A DNA stretch of 32,640 nt from NCBI GenBank assembly GCA_012517025.1, contig JAAYVT010000575.1:1-32640 (forward strand). The letters run 5' to 3'. This DNA is from Phyllobacteriaceae bacterium (lineage in GTDB: Bacteria; Pseudomonadota; Alphaproteobacteria; Rhizobiales; Ancalomicrobiaceae). Numbering within the stretch: position 1 is the first letter of the stretch; the number at the start of each line of letters is the position of its first letter. Positions 9,268 through 18,032 of this stretch are shown in pieces. The notes under the pieces were generated by a model. It saw nothing but the letters and a program-made list of their open reading frames with translations. It was not told the DNA's origin and ran no database searches. Position numbers and translations under genes: made by a program.

Positions 9268-10473
9268 TCAGTCGCGGCGCTGCAACCGTCCGCCGGCGAG
9301 ATCGAAGACCACGGCGCGCTCGCCGAGGGCGGCGAAGGCGCTCGCGTCGGTGCCGGTCATCCAACATTGGGCGCCGAGCGCCTCCAGCACGTCGAAGAGT
9401 TCGCCGCGCCGACGCGGGTCGAGATGAGCGGCGATATCGTCGAGCAGCAGGAGGGGGGCGCGGCCGGTGGTCTCGCCGACCAGCCGGGCGTGCGCCAGAA
9501 CGAGGCCGAGCAGCAACGCCTTCTGTTCGCCGGTCGAGGAGAGATGCGCCGGCATCGCCTTGGGGCCGTGACGGACGGCGAGATCGGCGCGATGCGGGCC
9601 GTCGAGGGTGCGACCGGCGGCGGCGTCGCGACGGCGGCTCTCGGCCAAGCGGGCGCGGAAGGCGTCCTCGGCCTCGGCGGCGGGGCCGCCGCGCGCCACC
9701 ATCGACTCGATCTCGCCCTCGAGGGAGAGTTCGGCGTGGGGGAACGGGGCGTCGGCGCGGGTCGCGGCGATCAGGCGCTCCAGGCAGGCGACGGTCTCGA
9801 CGCGGGCGGAGGCGACGGCGACGCCGAGTTCGGCCATCTGCTCCTCGATCGCGGCGAGCCAGTCGAGATCGAGACGATTTTCCTCGAGCAGCCGATTGCG
9901 GCCGCGCATCGCCTTTTCGTAAGCCGCGACGCGGGCGCCGTGGCCGGGGTCGAGGGCGAGGACGAGCCGGTCGAGGAAGCGGCGACGGTCGGCGGCGGGG
10001 CCGGTGAACAGCCCGTCCATCGCCGGGGTCAGCCACAGCACGCGGAGCCGGTCGAGGAGCTCGTCGGCGGCGCGGGCGGCGACGCCGTCGATGCGGACGC
10101 GGCGCTGGCGGGTCTCCTCCTCGGCGCCGGGGGCATCGAGGCCGGTGCCGATCGCGGCTTCGCCGTCGGGGGCGGCGAGGCGGGCGAAGACGCTCCACGA
10201 GCCGTCGCCGCCGAGGCGGGCCATCTCGTCGAGGCGGGCGCGGCGGAAACCGCGACCGGGGGTGAGCAGCGACAGGGCTTCGATCAGGTTGGTCTTACCG
10301 GCGCCGTTCTCGCCGGCGAGCACGACGTGACGGCCGTCGCAGGCGAGGCGCAGGGCGGCGTGATTGCGGAAGTCGGTTAGACGCAGATCGACGACGGCGA
10401 CGCGCGCCGGCGTCGCCGGGCCCGGGGTCTCGGCGATCGGCGTTTCGGCGATCGGGGCGAAGGCGGTGGTCAC
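9268..10473 (-). CDS. recF: DNA replication/repair protein RecF
   Basis: 401 aa; VVDLRLTDFRNHAALRL, Walker A GENGAGKTNLIEALS, signature STGEQKALLLGLVLAHA, Walker B PLLLLDDIAAHLD. GTG start overlaps the upstream DUF1192 stop. Confidence 0.95.
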   Translation of the reverse strand: MTTAFAPIAETPIAETPGPATPARVAVVDLRLTDFRNHAALRLACDGRHVVLAGENGAGKTNLIEALSLLTPGRGFRRARLDEMARLGGDGSWSVFARLAAPDGEAAIGTGLDAPGAEEETRQRRVRIDGVAARAADELLDRLRVLWLTPAMDGLFTGPAADRRRFLDRLVLALDPGHGARVAAYEKAMRGRNRLLEENRLDLDWLAAIEEQMAELGVAVASARVETVACLERLIAATRADAPFPHAELSLEGEIESMVARGGPAAEAEDAFRARLAESRRRDAAAGRTLDGPHRADLAVRHGPKAMPAHLSSTGEQKALLLGLVLAHARLVGETTGRAPLLLLDDIAAHLDPRRRGELFDVLEALGAQCWMTGTDASAFAALGERAVVFDLAGGRLQRRD

Positions 10474-10661
10474 AGGCGGAACACGGCTTCGGCGGCGGAG
10501 CGGGAGGCGCGGCGTTTGGCGACCTCGCCCTCCAGCCGGGCGATCTCGGCGCGGAGCAGTGCGATGCGCTCCTCGAGTTCCTCGGCGGAGACCAGCGCGA
10601 CGTCCTGCCCGATCTCGTGGGCGAGTTTCTTCTTCACCGGTTCGTCGTCGATGAACGCCAT
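10470..10661 (-). CDS. DUF1192 family protein
   Basis: MAFIDDEPVKKKLAHEIGQDVALVSAEELEERIALLRAEIARLEGEVAKRRASRSAAEAVFRL; characteristic DUF1192 sequence. Confidence 0.88.
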   Translation of the reverse strand: MAFIDDEPVKKKLAHEIGQDVALVSAEELEERIALLRAEIARLEGEVAKRRASRSAAEAVFRL

Positions 10662-10756
10662 GGGTTCCGCCTCCCTTCGCGCGCGGTGGTCGGAGACTTC
10701 GTCACCGGGCGCGGCGCGACTCAGTATAGAACTCGGCTTCGGGTCCGCCAAACCGC

Positions 10757-11308
10757 ATGGAAGCCGCGATGCCGGAAGTGGTCGTCTACATCGCTCATTC
10801 GCTCGACGGCCTGATCGCCGATCGCGACGGCTCGATCGACTGGTTGAAGCCCTACGACGCCGCCGACTACGGCTACGACGCCTTTCTGCGAAGCGTCGAT
10901 GCGGTGGTGATGGGCTCGGTGACCTATCGCGAATGCCGAGGCTTTCCCGAATGGCCCTATCCGCGCAAGGCGGTGTTCGTGATGACCAAGGGGCCGCGGA
11001 TCGACGAGGACGGGCTCGCGGTGTTCGACGACCGCACCCCGGTGGAGATCGCCGTCGACTGCGAGCGCGCCGGCCTGAAACGCATTTGGGTCGCCGGCGG
11101 CGGCTGGCCGATCCGCGCCTTCCTCGACGCCGGGTTGGTGCGGCGGATGCACCTCTTCCAGATCCCGGTGATCCTCGGCACGGGCACGCCGTTGTGGCCG
11201 CCGGGCCGGAAGACCTGGGAGGCGCGGATGGAGCGCACCACCGTCCACCAGAACGGCGTCGTCGAGACGGTGCATGCGATCGAGGCCCCCTCCCTTCGCG
11301 GGCGATGA
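10757..11308 (+). CDS. Dihydrofolate reductase family protein (RibD C-terminal-like)
   Basis: VVVYIAHSLDGLIADRDGSIDWL... VVMGSVTYRE ... IWVAGGGWPIRAFLDAGLVRRMHLFQIPVILGTGTPLW; second in-frame ATG at 10769 is possible. Confidence 0.87.
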   Translation: MEAAMPEVVVYIAHSLDGLIADRDGSIDWLKPYDAADYGYDAFLRSVDAVVMGSVTYRECRGFPEWPYPRKAVFVMTKGPRIDEDGLAVFDDRTPVEIAVDCERAGLKRIWVAGGGWPIRAFLDAGLVRRMHLFQIPVILGTGTPLWPPGRKTWEARMERTTVHQNGVVETVHAIEAPSLRGR

Positions 11309-11372
11309 CAGGGTCGGTGCGAGGGGATAGCCTCTCGCCTCCGAGCCCCGTTCGAGCCGAGGGAGACGCCCC

Positions 11373-11852
11373 ATGGCCGCGCCGCAGATGCCCGCCTTCG
11401 ATCCCTTCGACGTGGAAGAGAGCAACCGCACCACCCTGCCCGAACCCTTCGCCACGACCAATCGGCGGCGGTGGAACCGTCGGCTCGGCGACTTCGCCGG
11501 GTTGACCAACTTCGGCGTCAATCTCACCCGGATCGAACCGGGTGGACAGTCCTCGTTCCGTCATGCCCATTCCAAGCAGGACGAATTCGTCTGGGTGGTG
11601 GAGGGCGAGGTGGTGCTGGTGACCGACGCCGGACGGCAGGTGCTGAAGCCCGGCAGCTGCGCCGGTTTTCCCGCCGGAACCGGTCTGGCGCATCATTTCC
11701 TCAACGAGGGGACACGCGACGCGTTGTTGCTCACCGTCGGCGACCGTACCCCGGGCGACGCGGTCGGCTATCCGGAGGTCGATCTCGCCGGTCGTTACGA
11801 CGAGGCGACCGGCCTCTTCGGTTTCACCCACAAGGACGGCTCGCCCTATTGA
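11373..11852 (+). CDS. Cupin domain-containing protein
   Basis: 159 aa; FRHAHSKQDEFVWVVEGEVVLVTDAGRQVLKPGSCAGFPAGTGLAHHFLNEG, cupin motifs 1 and 2. Confidence 0.88.
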   Translation: MAAPQMPAFDPFDVEESNRTTLPEPFATTNRRRWNRRLGDFAGLTNFGVNLTRIEPGGQSSFRHAHSKQDEFVWVVEGEVVLVTDAGRQVLKPGSCAGFPAGTGLAHHFLNEGTRDALLLTVGDRTPGDAVGYPEVDLAGRYDEATGLFGFTHKDGSPY

Positions 11853-11864
11853 GGCGACCGTTTT

Positions 11865-11897
11865 CCTCACGATCGCCGCGGTGCGGCGATCCCTCAC
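11865..11897. repeat. Perfect 9-bp hairpin GATCGCCGC-GGT-GCGGCGATC bracketed by CCTCAC direct repeats
   Basis: CCTCAC (11865-11870), stem 11871-11879, loop 11880-11882, stem 11883-11891, CCTCAC (11892-11897). Confidence 0.8.
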
Positions 11898-11907
11898 GGA
11901 GTTCGAC

Positions 11908-12906
11908 ATGACCGTGCTTCCCGCCACCCAGACCGTGATCGCGATCCCCGTGCCGGGCGGGCCGGAGGCGCTCGTCGCCGAGACCCGGCCGGTGCCGACG
12001 CCCGGCCCCGGTGAGGTGCTGGTGAAGGTGGCGGCGGCCGGGGTCAATCGGCCGGACGTGTTGCAGCGGGAGGGCGGCTATCCGCCGCCGAAGGGGGCTT
12101 CCGACATCCCGGGGCTGGAGATCGCCGGCACGGTCGCGGCGCTCGGCGAGGGGGTGAGCGGGATCGCGCTCGGCGAGACGGTGGTGGCGCTGCTCGCCGG
12201 CGGCGGCTACGCCGAATGGGCGGTGGTCGACGCGCGCTGCGTCTTGCCGCTGCCGAAGGGCCTGTCGATGGTGGAGGGCGCGAGCCTGCCGGAGACGTTC
12301 TTCACGGTGTGGTCGAACGTGTTCGACCGGGCCGGATTGAAGCCGGGCGAGGTGTTCCTCGTCCACGGCGGCACCTCCGGCATCGGCGTCACCGCGATCC
12401 AGCTCGCCAAGGCGTTCGGGGCCACGGTGATCGCCACCGCCGGCGGGGCGGCGAAATGCGCCCGCTGCCGGGCGCTCGGAGCGGATCTGGCGATCGACTA
12501 CCGCGAGGAGAATTTCGTCGAGGCGGTGAAGACCTTCACGAAAGGCCACGGCGCCGACGTCATCCTCGACATGGTCGGCGGCGACTACATCGAGCGCAAC
12601 CACGAGGCGGCGGCGGTCGAGGGGCGGATCGTCCAGATCGCCTTCCTGCGCGGCTCCAAGGTGACGTTGAATTTCATGCGGGTGATGCTGAAGCGGCTCG
12701 TCCACACCGGCTCGACGCTCCGGGCCCGCGACGCCGCCTTCAAGGGCGCGATCGCGACGGCGCTGCGCGAGAAGGTGTGGCCGCTGATCGAAGAGGGCAT
12801 GGTGAAGCCGGTGATCGACTCGACCTTTGCGCTCGGCGAGGTGGTCGAGGCGCATCGGCGGATGGAGACCAACGCCCACGTCGGCAAGATCGTGCTCACC
12901 CTCTGA
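11908..12906 (+). CDS. NAD(P)H:quinone oxidoreductase, PIG3/zinc-independent MDR family
   Basis: VLVKVAAAGVNRPDVLQREGGYPPPKGASDIPGLEIAGTV ... VHGGTSGIGVTAIQLAKAFGATVIATAG; ATG at 11908. Confidence 0.92.
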   Translation: MTVLPATQTVIAIPVPGGPEALVAETRPVPTPGPGEVLVKVAAAGVNRPDVLQREGGYPPPKGASDIPGLEIAGTVAALGEGVSGIALGETVVALLAGGGYAEWAVVDARCVLPLPKGLSMVEGASLPETFFTVWSNVFDRAGLKPGEVFLVHGGTSGIGVTAIQLAKAFGATVIATAGGAAKCARCRALGADLAIDYREENFVEAVKTFTKGHGADVILDMVGGDYIERNHEAAAVEGRIVQIAFLRGSKVTLNFMRVMLKRLVHTGSTLRARDAAFKGAIATALREKVWPLIEEGMVKPVIDSTFALGEVVEAHRRMETNAHVGKIVLTL

Positions 12907-12925
12907 CCCCCGAAGTCTCACCGAT

Positions 12926-12954
12926 TTGCCTCCGCGCGCGGCGCGGGTTATAGA
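12926..12954 (+). promoter_or_regulatory. Candidate housekeeping promoter for trcR: TTGCCT-N17-TATAGA
   Basis: -35-like 12926-12931, -10-like 12949-12954, 17-bp spacer, upstream of ATG 13035. Confidence 0.5.
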
Positions 12955-13034
12955 GAGGCATCTCCATTCATTCGCATCGCATCGCTTCCCCCCGCCGGCC
13001 GGCCGGGAGAAGACACGAGGAAGGTCCATTCGAA

Positions 13035-13772
13035 ATGGCGACCCCGCTGAACACGCCTCTGATGCCCAAGGCCACGGCCGTGTGGCTCGTCGAGAACACC
13101 GCGCTCTCCTTCGACCAGATCGCGGCCTTCTGCCGCCTGCATCCGCTCGAGGTGAAGGCGATCGCCGACGGCGAGGCGGCGCAGGGCATCAAGGGCCTCG
13201 ATCCGGTCATCACCGGGCAGCTCACCCGCGACGAGATCAATCGCGCGGTGAACAATCCCGAGCATCGCCTGAAGCTCGCCGAGCCGAAGGTGCGGGTGCC
13301 GGAGGCCAAGCGGCGGGGCCCGCGCTACACCCCGGTGTCGCGCCGCCACGACCGGCCGAACGCCATCCTGTGGCTGTTGCGCAATCATCCCGAGCTCAAG
13401 GACGCGGCGATCATGCGCCTCGTCGGCACCACCAAGACCACCATTCTGCAGATCCGCGAGCGCACCCACTGGAACGCCGCCAATCTGACGCCGATGGATC
13501 CGGTCACCCTGGGGCTCACCTCGCAGCTCGAGCTCGACCTCGAGGTGGAGAAGGCGGCCAAGTCGCTGCCGCCGCGCGAGCCGGGCGATCCGGGCGCCGC
13601 GACGCTGCTCTCGGTCGACGACACGGTGACGCCGGAGGCGCTGATGGGCGCCGGCGACTACGGTTCCGGATCGCGCGGCGACACCGAGGACGAACTCGAC
13701 GCCGACGCGATCTTCGCCAAGCTCAACAGCCTCAAGGGGCCGGAGCCGGACGACGAGGATCGGGAAGGCTGA
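13035..13772 (+). CDS. trcR: DUF1013 protein, cell cycle transcriptional regulator TrcR
   Basis: MATPLNTPLMPKATAVWLVENTALSFDQIAAFCRLHPLEVKAIADGEAAQGIKGLDPV...GTTKTTILQIRERTHWN, near-invariant in Alphaproteobacteria. Confidence 0.9.
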   Translation: MATPLNTPLMPKATAVWLVENTALSFDQIAAFCRLHPLEVKAIADGEAAQGIKGLDPVITGQLTRDEINRAVNNPEHRLKLAEPKVRVPEAKRRGPRYTPVSRRHDRPNAILWLLRNHPELKDAAIMRLVGTTKTTILQIRERTHWNAANLTPMDPVTLGLTSQLELDLEVEKAAKSLPPREPGDPGAATLLSVDDTVTPEALMGAGDYGSGSRGDTEDELDADAIFAKLNSLKGPEPDDEDREG

Positions 13773-13789
13773 TCCGATCGGAAGTTGTG

Positions 13790-13813
13790 AAAGGCGGGGG
13801 AGACCCCGCCTTT
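13790..13813 (+). terminator. Rho-independent-like terminator after trcR
   Basis: Perfect AAAGGCGGGG-GAGA-CCCCGCCTTT stem-loop 18 nt after the trcR stop. Confidence 0.8.
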
Positions 13814-13849
13814 CGCGCATCTTTCCCGCTCCGGTCGCGGAAACGATCG

Positions 13850-13876
13850 GGAATTCTCGGGAAATTTCCGAATTCC
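13850..13876. other. Imperfect palindrome GGAATTCTCGGGAAATTTCCGAATTCC
   Basis: Nearly symmetric AT-rich island in a GC-rich context, ~90 nt upstream of the response regulator start. Confidence 0.55.
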
Positions 13877-13963
13877 AAGCAGGGCGCCGGGAGCGCATCC
13901 TCACGGCGAGAGCGGGGTGGGCCCAGGGCACGGAGCCGACCCCGAGGGATCACGGGAAACGTC

Positions 13964-14650
13964 ATGCATCATTTCCTCGTCGTCGACGACCATCCGCTGT
14001 TTCGCGAGGCGATTCAGCTCGCCGTCCGCTCGGTTTCGCCGAAGGCCGAGATTCACGAGGCGACCACGATCGAAGCGGCGGTGGAGATGATCGCCGGGCG
14101 GCGGCGCGGCTACGATCTGGCGCTGCTCGATCTGTCGCTTCCCGGCACCTCCGGTTTCGACGGGCTGTTGCTGTTGCGCACCCGCTTTCCGCGTCTGCCG
14201 ATCCTCGTCGTCTCCGCCCACGACGATCCGCGCATCGTGCGCGAGGCGATGTCGCACGGGGTCTCCGGCTTCGTTTCCAAGGCGGCGAAGAAGGGCGAGA
14301 TCGCGCGGGCGATCGGGCAGGTGTTGGCCGGCGGGGTCTACGTGCCGGACTGGTTCGACAAGGCGCCGCGCGCCGCGCCGACCGGTTTCGCCGACGGCGA
14401 ATTGGTGGCGCGGCTGTCGAGCCTCACTCCGCAACAGATGCGGGTGCTGCAGATGCTGCGCCAGGGGCTGCTCAACAAGCAGATCGCGCACGAGCTCGAC
14501 GTCGGCGAGACCACGGTCAAGGCGCACGTCTCGGAGATCCTGCGCAAGCTCGGGGTGTTCTCGCGCACCCAGGCGGTGATCGAAGCGGCGAAGATCGACT
14601 TCGACCGCTTCTCCGAGTCCGACGGCCTGCTGGAGGCGTCGCGACGCTGA
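13964..14650 (+). CDS. Response regulator, REC-LuxR HTH (NarL/FixJ family)
   Basis: HHFLVVDDHPLFREAIQLAV...DLALLDLSLPGTSGFDGL; HTH LTPQQMRVLQMLRQGLLNKQIAHELDVGETTVKAHVSEILRKLGV. Confidence 0.93.
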   Translation: MHHFLVVDDHPLFREAIQLAVRSVSPKAEIHEATTIEAAVEMIAGRRRGYDLALLDLSLPGTSGFDGLLLLRTRFPRLPILVVSAHDDPRIVREAMSHGVSGFVSKAAKKGEIARAIGQVLAGGVYVPDWFDKAPRAAPTGFADGELVARLSSLTPQQMRVLQMLRQGLLNKQIAHELDVGETTVKAHVSEILRKLGVFSRTQAVIEAAKIDFDRFSESDGLLEASRR

Positions 14651-14653
14651 GGC

Positions 14654-16045
14654 TCACGACAGGAGATGCGCCATCAGCGCGCGCAGCTCCGCCGGCTTGA
14701 CCGGCTTGCGCATCAGCTCGAGCCCGTTGGCGGCGAGGCGTTCCTCGATCTCGCGGCCGTAGTCGGCGGTCACGACGATCGCCGGGACCTCGCATCCCCA
14801 GGCTTCGGTCATCGTGTTCAACGCCTCGAGGCCGGTGCCGTGGTCGAGGTGATAGTCGACGACGAGGAGATCGGGGTGGCGGCCGTCGCGCTCGACGGCG
14901 GCGACGATGGTTTCGGCGTCGGCGGCCGGCAGGGTCTCGCAGCCCCATTGCCGCACCAGATCGGTGGTCGCCTCCAGCACCGCAGGGTCGTTGTCGACGA
15001 TGCCGATCAAGGCGCCGGCCATGCACCACGGGGCGATGCCGAGGGGCTGGTGGCTCGGCGCCGGGGGGGTGACCGGCGGGCGGTCGACCCGCTCGATCTC
15101 GACCGAGAAACGGGTGCCGCGCCCGACCCGTGAAGTCAGGGTGACGGTGTGGCCGAGCACGTCGGCGAGGCGCTGGACGATCGACAGGCCGAGCCCGAGG
15201 CCGGCCTCGCCGTCGTTGGCCCGGCCGCGGCCGCGATGGAACTCCTCGAACACCGCCGCATATTGGTCCTCGGAGATGCCGGGGCCGGTGTCGACGACGT
15301 CGACGCGGACCCGCGCGCCGCGACGACGCGCGCCGATCACCACCCGCCCGCGCTCGGTGTAGCGCAGCGCGTTGCCGATCAGGTTCTGCAGGATGCGGGT
15401 GAGCATGATCGGGTCGGTGGCGACGTGGGCGGAGGACGGCACGACGCGCAGGCCGAGGCCGCGTCGCTCCGCCACCGGGGCGAAGTCGGTGGCGAGATCG
15501 GCGAGGAGCTGGTCGAGGCCGACGGTGGTGACCTGCGGCACCATCACGCCGGCGTCGAGACGGGAGATGTCGAGCAGCGTCTCGAGCAGCCGCTCGATGG
15601 TGGCGAGCGCCCGCTCGACCTGACGCGACAGGCGGCGGCCGTCGTCGTCGCGCTGCAGTTCGGCGAGGGCGCCGGAGGCGAGACGGGCGGCGGCGAGCGG
15701 CTGCAGCAGATCGTGGCCGGCTTGGGCGAGGAAACGCGTCTTCGAGCGGTCGGCGCGCTCGGCCCGCTCCTTGGCGGCGCGCAATTCGCCGTTCATCTGC
15801 TCGACCCGGCGCAGCGCGTTGGTCAGCTCGTCGGTGCGGCGGCGGACCTGACGCTCCAGGCCGATGGTGGTCTGGAACAACGAATAGGCGTTGGCTCGGC
15901 TGTCGACGCCGTGCTCGACGCGGTCGATCAGCACCGCGTTGATCTTCTCGAGCTTGGCGACGCGCGCCTCCAGACGCGCGAGCTCGGCGGCGGTGTCGCG
16001 CCCGGAGCGGTCTTGCGCGGGGCGAGCGATCTCCGAAGCCGTCAT
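14654..16045 (-). CDS. Hybrid histidine kinase (coiled coil-HisKA-HATPase-REC), NahK-like
   Basis: RSKTRFLAQAGHDLLQPLAAARLASGAL (H-box), NLIGNALRYTERG, GLGLGLSIVQRLADVLGH, C-terminal REC LLVVDYHLDHGTG; ATG overlaps the upstream FIST gene stop by 4 nt; no PAS domain evident. Confidence 0.9.
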   Translation of the reverse strand: MTASEIARPAQDRSGRDTAAELARLEARVAKLEKINAVLIDRVEHGVDSRANAYSLFQTTIGLERQVRRRTDELTNALRRVEQMNGELRAAKERAERADRSKTRFLAQAGHDLLQPLAAARLASGALAELQRDDDGRRLSRQVERALATIERLLETLLDISRLDAGVMVPQVTTVGLDQLLADLATDFAPVAERRGLGLRVVPSSAHVATDPIMLTRILQNLIGNALRYTERGRVVIGARRRGARVRVDVVDTGPGISEDQYAAVFEEFHRGRGRANDGEAGLGLGLSIVQRLADVLGHTVTLTSRVGRGTRFSVEIERVDRPPVTPPAPSHQPLGIAPWCMAGALIGIVDNDPAVLEATTDLVRQWGCETLPAADAETIVAAVERDGRHPDLLVVDYHLDHGTGLEALNTMTEAWGCEVPAIVVTADYGREIEERLAANGLELMRKPVKPAELRALMAHLLS

Positions 16046-17307
16046 GATGCCTCGTGCCGGCGACCGAAGGCGACGCCGGTGAAGGTGTGGTTGAGATGCA
16101 TGGCGCCGAACTGTTCGCCGTAGGTGTTGAAGCCGACGACCCGGAAGCGGCGGAAGAGTTCGTAGATGCGCCCGGTGATCTGGTGGCGCTCGGCCTCCAG
16201 GCGGCGATGGATGCAGTCGAAGCCGAGCACGAAGTCGATGCCGCCGAGATCGGTCGAGAGCCGGCTCAGCGTCTCCTCGAGCGACCGCACCATGTCGCGG
16301 GTCTCGGCGACGGTGAGGACCACGCCGGTGTCGATGGCGCAATAGAACGACAGACTGCCGTCCATGTTCATCTTCTGGATCGAGCGGCAATAGTATTCGC
16401 CGCCGACGCGCACCAGCAGCGGGTGGGCGGCGAACTGGTCGCCGCTGGCCTCCTCCTGATCGAGACCCGTCGCCGCGGCGAAGGCCTCCCACGCCGGCTC
16501 GGCGTCGAGTTCGGAGACGACGCGCTTGTCGGGATCGCAGGCGGTCACCACCAGCTTGCGGGCGGTCGGCTCGAAGTGGTCCGACTTGAAGACGCGGAAC
16601 GGCCGGGTGGAGGCGATCAACAGCAGCAGGCCGGCGTCGCGCAGCACCTCGCCGTCGGTGACGACGAACGTGTTCTGGAAGGACAGATCGTCGCCGCTCG
16701 ACCCGCCGACGAGCGGGATGTCGTTCAAGGCGCGCTGCAACGCCGACAGGATCACCTCCTCGCGTTGGCACAAGCCGTCGAGCAGGGTCAGGGCGAAGAG
16801 GTCGTGGGTCTCGTCGATCGCCGGTTCGAGCAATCGGTGGCGCAGCTCGGCGACCAGTTCGCCGCCTTCCTCGAGGCCGAACCGGCCGAGATCGCGCAAG
16901 GGCTCGCAGGCGATGCGGAATTCGGTCTTGCGGAAGGCGATGGCGACGAGGCCGCCGTCGATCAGGCCGAGCGGCGTGATCTCGCCGGCGGTCGAGCAGC
17001 CGGCATGCGGCAGATCGGGAAAGGCCCGCAACAACGCGGCGGCGGTCTCCTCGGCGTCGAACTGCGAAGAGACGAAGAGGAGCACGAAACAGAGATCGGA
17101 GTGATCGCCGAGCGTGAGCGCGATCTCGTCGACGGCGCTGGCGGCGTCGCAGGCCGTCGACACGGCGACGCGGACGGCGTCGAGGCGCGACGGCATCGGC
17201 GCGACGGTCGTCTCGCGGTTCACCGATGGGGCCGTGGCGGCGCGGATCGCCGATGCGATCGACACCTTTCGGCTCTCGGGCGTGCGGTGCATCGGTTCGG
17301 CCGGCAC
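16042..17307 (-). CDS. FIST N/FIST C domain protein, NosP-like putative NO/heme sensor
   Basis: AGCSTAGEITPLGLIDGGLVAIAF (FIST N), IPLVGGSSGDDLSFQNTFVV, C-terminal VVGFNTYGEQFGAMHLNHTFTGVAFG; GTG start at 17307 preceded by GAGGAG; alternative ATG at 17292. Confidence 0.85.
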   Translation of the reverse strand: MPAEPMHRTPESRKVSIASAIRAATAPSVNRETTVAPMPSRLDAVRVAVSTACDAASAVDEIALTLGDHSDLCFVLLFVSSQFDAEETAAALLRAFPDLPHAGCSTAGEITPLGLIDGGLVAIAFRKTEFRIACEPLRDLGRFGLEEGGELVAELRHRLLEPAIDETHDLFALTLLDGLCQREEVILSALQRALNDIPLVGGSSGDDLSFQNTFVVTDGEVLRDAGLLLLIASTRPFRVFKSDHFEPTARKLVVTACDPDKRVVSELDAEPAWEAFAAATGLDQEEASGDQFAAHPLLVRVGGEYYCRSIQKMNMDGSLSFYCAIDTGVVLTVAETRDMVRSLEETLSRLSTDLGGIDFVLGFDCIHRRLEAERHQITGRIYELFRRFRVVGFNTYGEQFGAMHLNHTFTGVAFGRRHEAS

Positions 17308-17361
17308 CTCGGGTCTCCTCGGTCGCCGGACGTCTTTGATGTTCTTGGGGCCGGCACCGGC

Positions 17362-17389
17362 ATTATCGCGGTGTGGCCGCAGGAGGCAA
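17362..17389 (-). promoter_or_regulatory. Candidate promoter for the FIST-kinase operon: TTGCCT-N16-GATAAT (minus strand)
   Basis: Minus-strand reading TTGCCT CCTGCGGCCACACCGC GATAAT upstream of 17307. Confidence 0.35.
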
Positions 17390-17423
17390 GAAAATTGCGT
17401 CTTGTGGCGCCGGACCGAACGGG

Positions 17424-17960
17424 TCAGCCGGCGCGGCCGGTGACGGCGAGCGCCCAGGCGACGATGGCGTCGACGTCCGGCGGCAGCGCGAGCTGGTCGT
17501 CGCCGGCGAAGGCGGTCCAGGCGTCGCGCTGGGTCTCGCGCATGACCACCAGGGTTGGAATGCCGGCGATCATCGCCTCGCCGATCTCCTCGCGCACACA
17601 GTGGCCGGAGGCTTCCTGCTTGGCGAACTTGCCGACGAACAGCAGATCGACCCCCTCTTCGATGGCGGAGACGATGGCGGTGCGGGCGCGCAACATGCCG
17701 TCGACGTCGAGGGTGCAGGAGTCGGAACCGGCGCCGAGATCCTGCGAGATGACGGTGGCGACGCCGGTGGCGATGCTCTCCAGCATCATCGAGCCCTTGC
17801 CGTTCGACAGGGGGGCGCCGACGCGCGGCAGGACGCCGCCGAGACGCAGGTCGCCGCGGGCGGCGAGACGATCGTGGACGGCGTCGAGGAGCGGCTCGAC
17901 GGCGTAGCCGGGTTCGTAGACGACCACGGCGAGGGGCGGGACGGGAGTGGGCGAGGTCAT
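17424..17960 (-). CDS. DUF2478 domain-containing protein
   Basis: LAVVVYEPGYAVEPLLDAVHDRL...RLGGVLPR...VISQDLGAGSDSCTLDVDGM...VDLLFVGKFAKQEASGHCVREEIGEAMIAGIPTLVVM. Confidence 0.8.
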   Translation of the reverse strand: MTSPTPVPPLAVVVYEPGYAVEPLLDAVHDRLAARGDLRLGGVLPRVGAPLSNGKGSMMLESIATGVATVISQDLGAGSDSCTLDVDGMLRARTAIVSAIEEGVDLLFVGKFAKQEASGHCVREEIGEAMIAGIPTLVVMRETQRDAWTAFAGDDQLALPPDVDAIVAWALAVTGRAG

Positions 17961-18032
17961 GGGGCGACGGTCCGGTGCGGTCAGGGGATGCGCGATCCTA
18001 GGCCGGCGGCGCCGACGCGTCCACGGGGCGCG

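Noticed and set aside
9121-10380. 419-aa plus-strand ORF starting near the FNR-like box
   Set aside because: Mostly antisense to recF with no domain match; tempting as an FNR-box target but composition is shadow-like.
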